This document shows positions 22,777-27,464 of a stretch of DNA of 27,464 nt, one piece after another. The position numbers were made by a program, and so were the translations under genes. This DNA comes from an uncultured Collinsella sp. (lineage in GTDB: Bacteria > Actinomycetota > Coriobacteriia > Coriobacteriales > Coriobacteriaceae). The notes under the pieces were generated by a model, which made no database searches, was not told the origin of the DNA, and saw only the letters and a program-made list of their open reading frames with translations. The stretch's first letter is position 1; every line of letters starts with the position of its first letter. The stretch is taken from assembly GCA_900552875.1 (NCBI GenBank), contig USCS01000003.1, positions 1-27,464 of the forward strand, read 5' to 3'.

Positions 22777-23779
22777 GCACCGTCCTTTCGATGAGGTGGT
22801 TCCACGCCAGTTTGAGTGCATCGGGGGCAACGGGCCTCATGCCGTCCATGGCATGGGCCATGCAGAATGAGGCGGCGGCGTCAAAGTCGCGCACGTCAAC
22901 GGTCCAGGTCCATCCTTCTTCGCTGCGTGCAAGATCGCCTCGCCCGCGCGTGAGACCGCTGACCATATCGGCTTGCGACTCGCGCGCGAACGAGAACGTT
23001 GCCGCAACGGGCGGTCGGTCGGCAAAATCGAACTCAAAGAACAGGTAATCGTTGAGATTGAAGTCTGCGGGAATGGAGTATGCCTTTGAGGGGCGCCAAG
23101 CACGGACGATGCGGTCGCAGCGGAACGTTCTGATGTTGTCGGTGGCATTGTCCAGACCGCAGAAATACGCCGTGCCATCGTGTTCGAACATACCGTAGAC
23201 GCAGACGGTGCGCTCTTTCTGCTCGCCGCGACCGTTCTGATACAAAAAGCGCAGTGCACAGCGCTCGGCAAAGGCGCTCCAAACTGCATCGACGGTGGGA
23301 GAACGGTGAATCGGCGCCTCGTCTGCGGCAGATATGCCGGTGAGATAGGCAATCTTGGACCGGATGTCGGCAAGCGGCGCGGCAAAGGCGGAGGAGCCGG
23401 CCGCAAGCGTCTGGTCGACGGCGTCTAGCAAGATGTCGGCATCGTCTGCGGTGATGAGCCCACCTGCCGCAAACGTGTGCTCGCGGTCGATCGTCCACGA
23501 GCTTTCCTCGGTCTCTTGCGCGCCGGCGAGGCGAACCTCTTTGATTACGATGCCGCGTTCGAGTAGTTTGTCGCGATCGCGGCGGAACTTGCGCTTATCC
23601 GAGTCGATGTTGCCCGAGCCATACCCCAAATCGGAATCCAAGACGATTTGTTCGGTCGTCAACGGCTCGGGAGAACTGTTGAGTACAAAGAAAAGATTGA
23701 GGATGCGCTGGGCCGTTTTATCGAAACTGGGTTCCGGCGTTCCCTTTTTGTTAATAGCGGTCGTGTCGCTTGCCGTCAT
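22757..23779 (-). CDS. WYL-domain transcriptional regulator, PafB-like
   Basis: A 340-residue protein, first of the WYL pair. The N-terminal helix-turn-helix (about 20-80) contains TAQRILNLFFVLNSSPEPLT and RKFRRDRDKLLERG, as in other PafB/WYL proteins. The WYL domain centres on the aromatic run TAYFCGLDN followed by RTFRCDRIVRAW, and a C-terminal extension ends in LAWNHLIERT. The ATG at 23779 follows GAGGAC. The 198-bp gap to the divergent membrane-protein gene should contain promoters for both, but I could not assign them securely. Its effector is unknown; WYL domains bind nucleic acids or small ligands. Confidence 0.85.
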   Translation of the reverse strand: MTASDTTAINKKGTPEPSFDKTAQRILNLFFVLNSSPEPLTTEQIVLDSDLGYGSGNIDSDKRKFRRDRDKLLERGIVIKEVRLAGAQETEESSWTIDREHTFAAGGLITADDADILLDAVDQTLAAGSSAFAAPLADIRSKIAYLTGISAADEAPIHRSPTVDAVWSAFAERCALRFLYQNGRGEQKERTVCVYGMFEHDGTAYFCGLDNATDNIRTFRCDRIVRAWRPSKAYSIPADFNLNDYLFFEFDFADRPPVAATFSFARESQADMVSGLTRGRGDLARSEEGWTWTVDVRDFDAAASFCMAHAMDGMRPVAPDALKLAWNHLIERTVHEHARS

Positions 23780-23977
23780 AGAGTCCTCGCATGGGAAGGT
23801 GGTTTGCTGCCATGATTTTAGTCCGATATGGAGATTAGGCTATATCCTTGTCCGCTCGGGGCGTTAAGATGGCCCGAATTCGGTCGTTTGCGCTCGCTCG
23901 GGGTATACTTTCGACTATATACGGTTCTAATGTGCATGCATTGGGCCTATTTGTCGGATTATGGATGTGGAGCGCAC

Positions 23978-26900
23978 ATGGCGAACACCCAGAACTATAT
24001 CAACCACCTGCTGCAGAACACCGGCATCACGCCGGCATGCAGCGAAGAAGAGCGCTTGGCTGCCGAGGATATCGCTCAGATTTTCCGCAACCATGGCTTT
24101 GATCCCGAGGTGCAGGAGTTTAATGCTCCCGCGCCGAGCAGGCTGGCATTTGCTATCACCGGCATCCTTGCGTTTGTCGGCGCCCTGCTTATGGGTATCG
24201 GTGGCGGCATCGGCTTGGTCGGTACCCTGCTGGCCATCATCGGTGCCGTGCTCTATGTGCTCGAGCGTACCGGGCATCCCGTGATTTCGGGGCTGGGAAA
24301 GACGGGCGTGAGCCAAAATGTCATCGCCTATCACAAGGCTTCTGGCCCGCTCGCGTCCCCGCGCAATCGCCCGGTGGTCGTTGTCGCACATTACGACTCC
24401 CCTCGCGCCGAGCTGCTTGCCCGCGAGCCCTATGCTTCGTACCGCGCGCTCATCGCTAAGTTGCTGCCCGTCGCCACGGTTGCCCCCGCTGCCGTCGCCG
24501 TCCTGCGTATCCTGCCGCTTCCCGGCGCGCTCAAGGTTCTGCTGTGGATCGTCGCGATTCTCGCCTCTCTCGTTGCGCTCGCCAACGCGGCAAACATCAT
24601 CTCCAATCGCTACATCCTTCCCTATACGTCCGGCGCGGTGTGCAACAAATCTTCTGTCGCCGCTTTGCTTGGCGTTATGGACAATGTCGCCCCCTTCCAG
24701 GGCGAGAATGAGTTCCCCGACGATGTTCCGTTCGACACCTATTTTGGTGAGCAAAAACGTCGCGCCGAGGAGATGGCACGTGCGGCGGCGGAATATGCCG
24801 CGGCCCAGCAGCAAAACGACTATGGCAACACCATTGAGTACGAAGAGCCTACCTACGAGGAGGACGAGTTTGGCCAGCCGATCGCTTCCGATGATCAGCT
24901 CGAGTCCGAACAAGGCGAGGCTTTCGACGAGCAGATCGATGGCTTTGAGGGTGCATCTGCCGACGAGACGCTGATCGGCTCCATTGTGCCCGAGGCACAG
25001 GGCCAGGCTGTCCAAGTCGAAGAGCCTGCTGCCGAGGTTCCCGCTGCCGAGTCGGCGGAGGAGTCTGTTGTGGTCGAGCCCAGCGAGCCTGAGCCTAAGC
25101 TCTATCGCAATGCCGCCGGCAACATCCGCTTTGGTTCGGATGCCATCCGCGCACTCGGCATGCTTCCCGAGTCCTGTACGCTCGATTACGAGGAGGGCGA
25201 GGAGCCGACATTCGAGCCCGAGCCTGCCCCCGTCGCGGATGCACCTGCACCCGCCGCTGTTGCGGACGACGGGTCCGCTGCGGCTTCTCCTGCCGTTGCG
25301 GAGTCCGAGGCTATGCCTGCAATCGATCCCGCGGCGGGACTGGACATTCTGGCACCCGCCGCGCCGGCGCAGGACGTCGCGGACGAGTCTGACGATGATT
25401 ATGCCGAGCAACCGCGACGCGTGTCTTACGAGAGCGATACCGATTTCTCGGCCGAGATTCCCGCGGCGACGCCCCATGCCGATATTGCATCCGCCTTCTC
25501 TTCGATTGGTGCCAGTGCTTCCAGCTTCTTTAAGGGTGCGTTTGCAAAGGGCAAGAAATTCATCGACGACTTTGAGGAAAAGCGCGCCATCGCACGCGAG
25601 GCTGCCGAGCAGGAAGCTATCGCCCAGCAACAGGCAGCCGAGGCGGAGCGTGAGCGTGCGGCGCAGGAGTTCGAGCAGAACGAGGCTATGCAGCCCGTGG
25701 CCGTCGATGCTGCCGAAGCTACGGCGTCTTTTGAGTCCCAGCAACCGGCATCCGCGGATGTTGTCGAGGCGACGACGTCTTTCGAGCCCCAGCAGCCCGT
25801 TGATGGCACCATGTCGTTCGACGCCGCACAGTTCGATGCCACGATAACGTTTGAAAAGCAGGGCACCGCGATTGCCGAGCCCCTTGAGGCTTCCGATGAT
25901 CAGGCCGCTGTGGCAAACGATGCCGAGACCGCCGATGCGGTTGAAGTCCCGGATGCTGCCGGAGACCAGGTCGTTGAGGTCAGTGCTGAGGAAGAGCAGC
26001 ACGTAGCGGTTGAGCAGAACGATTCGGCCGAGGTCGAGCAGGATGAGGCGGTTGCGGTCTCCGAGGTTTCCGAGGCGCCCGAGTCGAGACCTTACTCCAC
26101 GCAGATTTTCACCATGCCGACTCCGGGTGGTTCCGGCTCCACGGTTGCCAACGTCGCCCCCACTCAGGACGAAACGGTCGATTCCCTCATGGCGCAGATT
26201 TCGTCTCAGGCCGCGCTGCGCCCGCAGATGAATGTTCCCGATCCGGCGTCAGTTCCGGCACCTGTGCCCTCCTCGTCGCTGTTGGCTTCGGTCCCCGATC
26301 CGTCGCTGCCGTCGATGAAGCAGGCTAACGTTGCGTCTCGCACGTCGCTGTTCGACCTTCCCGACCCCTCGGCTCAGGTCGATGACCCCTTCGCGACGGC
26401 GCAGGGTCCCGAGCCCACGTCGGCGCCCGTTGCACCTTCCATGCCCGTCGCGTCGGGCGCGCAGCCGCTCGAGACCATCTCGGCTCCCGCTTCGGCCGCG
26501 CCCAAGCCCCGCAAGCGCGGTCTGGGCGGTCTGTTTGGTCGTAAAAAGAAAAACGATCAGGACAGCATGAGCGACTGGCTGGGTGTCGAAGACGATTACG
26601 ATGCTAAGAAGTCTGGCCGCGGTATCGGCTCGTGGGATAACTTCGAGGACGATAACGACGGCTGGAAGGGCGGCGCCACGTCTTCCGATGGCGCATCTGA
26701 CGAAGACATGCTCTCGGCTGTCGCCTCCATGGGCGATGACGAACTGCTCGGTCACGATATCTGGTTTGTGGCGACGGGTGCCTCGGATTGTGATGGCGCT
26801 GGCATGAAGGCGTTCTTGGCCTCGCATCGCGATAAGCTCCGCGGCGTATTCTTCATCAATCTTGAATCCGTCGGCGCCGGTAGGCTTTCGGTAGTGACGG

Positions 26901-27184
26901 TCGAGGGCGAGCAGCAGCTGCTTAAGGGCGACCGCCGCATCATGAATCTGGTCAGCAAGGTCTGCAAGTCGTTCCATGTCGATTGTGGTGCGCTCGAGAT
27001 GCCCTATGCCAAGACCGATGCCTATGCCGCACTCGAGGCGAGCCGTCGTGCCCTCACCATCGCCGGTGTGGACGGCACGCGCCTGGCTTGTGCTCGCACC
27101 GAGGACGACCTGCCCCACAACGTTAACCCGACGAACATTGCCACGGTATCCGAGGTCGTGACCGAGGTTATCCGCCGTTCGTAG
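23978..27184 (+). CDS. Large membrane protein: M28 peptidase-like halves split by an acidic low-complexity region
   Basis: The protein has 1068 residues. Residues 21-50 resemble an M28 lead-in, 55-95 hold two membrane segments (AITGILAFVGALLMG), and 133-141 read VVVVAHYDS, the M28 first-ligand motif. Residues 158-207 hold two more membrane segments. 218-236 (SGAVCNKSSVAALLGVMDN) match the GADDNASG block but lack the Asp. About 245-925 is acidic Ala/Glu/Pro/Val-rich sequence with little order, including T-x-x-F motifs. 927-1068 (DIWFVATGASDCDGAGMKAF, FFINLESVG, TEDDLPHNVNP) match the C-terminal M28 half without the Glu-Glu pair. It may therefore be inactive or use other ligands. The ATG follows GGAG; an open frame extends 50 codons upstream without a ribosome site. 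Function is unknown. Confidence 0.75.
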   Translation: MANTQNYINHLLQNTGITPACSEEERLAAEDIAQIFRNHGFDPEVQEFNAPAPSRLAFAITGILAFVGALLMGIGGGIGLVGTLLAIIGAVLYVLERTGHPVISGLGKTGVSQNVIAYHKASGPLASPRNRPVVVVAHYDSPRAELLAREPYASYRALIAKLLPVATVAPAAVAVLRILPLPGALKVLLWIVAILASLVALANAANIISNRYILPYTSGAVCNKSSVAALLGVMDNVAPFQGENEFPDDVPFDTYFGEQKRRAEEMARAAAEYAAAQQQNDYGNTIEYEEPTYEEDEFGQPIASDDQLESEQGEAFDEQIDGFEGASADETLIGSIVPEAQGQAVQVEEPAAEVPAAESAEESVVVEPSEPEPKLYRNAAGNIRFGSDAIRALGMLPESCTLDYEEGEEPTFEPEPAPVADAPAPAAVADDGSAAASPAVAESEAMPAIDPAAGLDILAPAAPAQDVADESDDDYAEQPRRVSYESDTDFSAEIPAATPHADIASAFSSIGASASSFFKGAFAKGKKFIDDFEEKRAIAREAAEQEAIAQQQAAEAERERAAQEFEQNEAMQPVAVDAAEATASFESQQPASADVVEATTSFEPQQPVDGTMSFDAAQFDATITFEKQGTAIAEPLEASDDQAAVANDAETADAVEVPDAAGDQVVEVSAEEEQHVAVEQNDSAEVEQDEAVAVSEVSEAPESRPYSTQIFTMPTPGGSGSTVANVAPTQDETVDSLMAQISSQAALRPQMNVPDPASVPAPVPSSSLLASVPDPSLPSMKQANVASRTSLFDLPDPSAQVDDPFATAQGPEPTSAPVAPSMPVASGAQPLETISAPASAAPKPRKRGLGGLFGRKKKNDQDSMSDWLGVEDDYDAKKSGRGIGSWDNFEDDNDGWKGGATSSDGASDEDMLSAVASMGDDELLGHDIWFVATGASDCDGAGMKAFLASHRDKLRGVFFINLESVGAGRLSVVTVEGEQQLLKGDRRIMNLVSKVCKSFHVDCGALEMPYAKTDAYAALEASRRALTIAGVDGTRLACARTEDDLPHNVNPTNIATVSEVVTEVIRRS

Positions 27185-27205
27185 GCGGAGCTCTAAGGAG
27201 TCAAC

Positions 27206-27424
27206 GTGTTTTCGTTCATTAAACGTCATTGGCCTGTTTACTTGATTCTGACCCTTATTGCCGTCGCTTTGGGATTTGGGGCTGCCTACATCGTGGGTGT
27301 AAAGGGATCGACCCCCGCGTCCGCAATCAGCGAAGAGGTGGAGCAAGAGCAAAGTACGGGTGCCGACGGGATCCCCGAGTCCGAGCAGACACTCGTCGAC
27401 GGCGGATCTTCATCTGCCGAGTAG
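27206..27424 (+). CDS. Small single-span membrane protein
   Basis: A 72-residue protein with a short basic start (FSFIKRH), one membrane helix at about 9-33 (PVYLILTLIAVALGFGAAYI), and an acidic Ser/Glu-rich outer or tail region. The GTG start follows AAGGAG, 21 bases after the M28-like gene, so the two are probably one operon. It is not a family I recognise. It could be a partner of the large membrane protein, but this is inferred only from position. Confidence 0.7.
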   Translation: MFSFIKRHWPVYLILTLIAVALGFGAAYIVGVKGSTPASAISEEVEQEQSTGADGIPESEQTLVDGGSSSAE

Positions 27425-27464
27425 ATGTGGCGATTTAAATGATTGAAAGCGGGCGAGCCGGGAG

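Noticed and set aside
22777..22830. Upstream start for the second WYL gene
   Set aside because: It would deepen the overlap with the first WYL gene and lacks a ribosome site. AAAGGA precedes ATG 22776.
23904..23909. TATACT as -10 for the M28-like gene
   Set aside because: It resembles a -10, but no -35 hexamer sits at suitable distance, so it is not listed as a promoter.
23828..23977. 50-codon N-terminal extension of the M28-like protein
   Set aside because: No ribosome site at 23828, and it covers the intergenic promoter region. ATG 23978 has GGAG at good spacing and starts a sensible helical domain.
23927..26002. Open frame of 691 codons on the minus strand opposite the M28-like gene
   Set aside because: The composition (Arg/Leu/Gly-rich) follows from reversing an Ala/Glu-rich coding region. 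The + strand frame has a ribosome site, membrane segments and family motifs.

Overview
This window is the chromosomal replication-origin region of an actinobacterium. Gene content and order point to the Coriobacteriia, with Collinsella or a close relative the most likely. The evidence is the core order rpmH-rnpA-yidD-yidC-khpB-rsmG-parA-parB on one side, dnaA-dnaN-recF-dciA-gyrB-gyrA on the other, high-GC codon choice in most genes, and a PafBC-like pair of WYL regulators. The lineage call rests on my recognition of protein families, not on a database search.

Left arm (1-11280): all genes are on the minus strand, so they point away from the origin. In transcription order they are an unrecognised ATPase/winged-helix fusion gene, dnaA, dnaN, recF, dciA, then a terminator, then gyrB and gyrA with a terminator after gyrA. 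The gyrB-gyrA gap holds a 101-bp nested imperfect palindrome. GyrA has an acidic N-terminal extension, and Phe occupies the position equivalent to E. coli Ser83.

Origin: DnaA-box-like sequences lie on both sides of the dnaA/ATPase gene pair. The dnaA-dnaN gap (7950-8187) has an AT-rich stretch, a run of DnaA-trio-like TAA/TAG repeats, and box-like sites. The gap between the ATPase gene and rpmH (11281-11625) has a cluster of TTTTCAACA-type sites, including a 10-bp inverted repeat. A 17-bp sequence is shared exactly by both gaps. This looks like a bipartite oriC with a non-standard DnaA box, and DnaA itself carries Asn where E. coli has the base-contacting Asp433.

Right arm, proximal (11524-16865): rpmH has a good sigma-70-type promoter and heads a cluster for ribosome, RNase P and membrane insertion, ended by a strong terminator. 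Then come rsmG, three perfect parS sites at exact 39-bp spacing, parA, parB, and an overlapping small membrane-protein gene. Two weaker parS-like sites lie in dnaA and beside rlmN. This stretch uses noticeably more A/T-ending codons than its neighbours.

Right arm, distal (16865-27464): rlmN (minus), ddl and a DinG-type exonuclease-helicase with an apparent Fe-S cysteine set (plus, overlapping), two overlapping WYL regulators resembling PafB/PafC (minus), and a 1068-residue membrane protein. That last protein looks like an M28 peptidase split by about 680 residues of acidic low-complexity sequence, with most metal ligands not obvious. A small single-span membrane protein follows it.

The parts most likely to be undescribed are the dnaA-linked ATPase/winged-helix protein, the divergent origin with its matching DnaA substitution, and the split M28-like protein. 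No tRNA, rRNA, insertion sequence or CRISPR array was seen.
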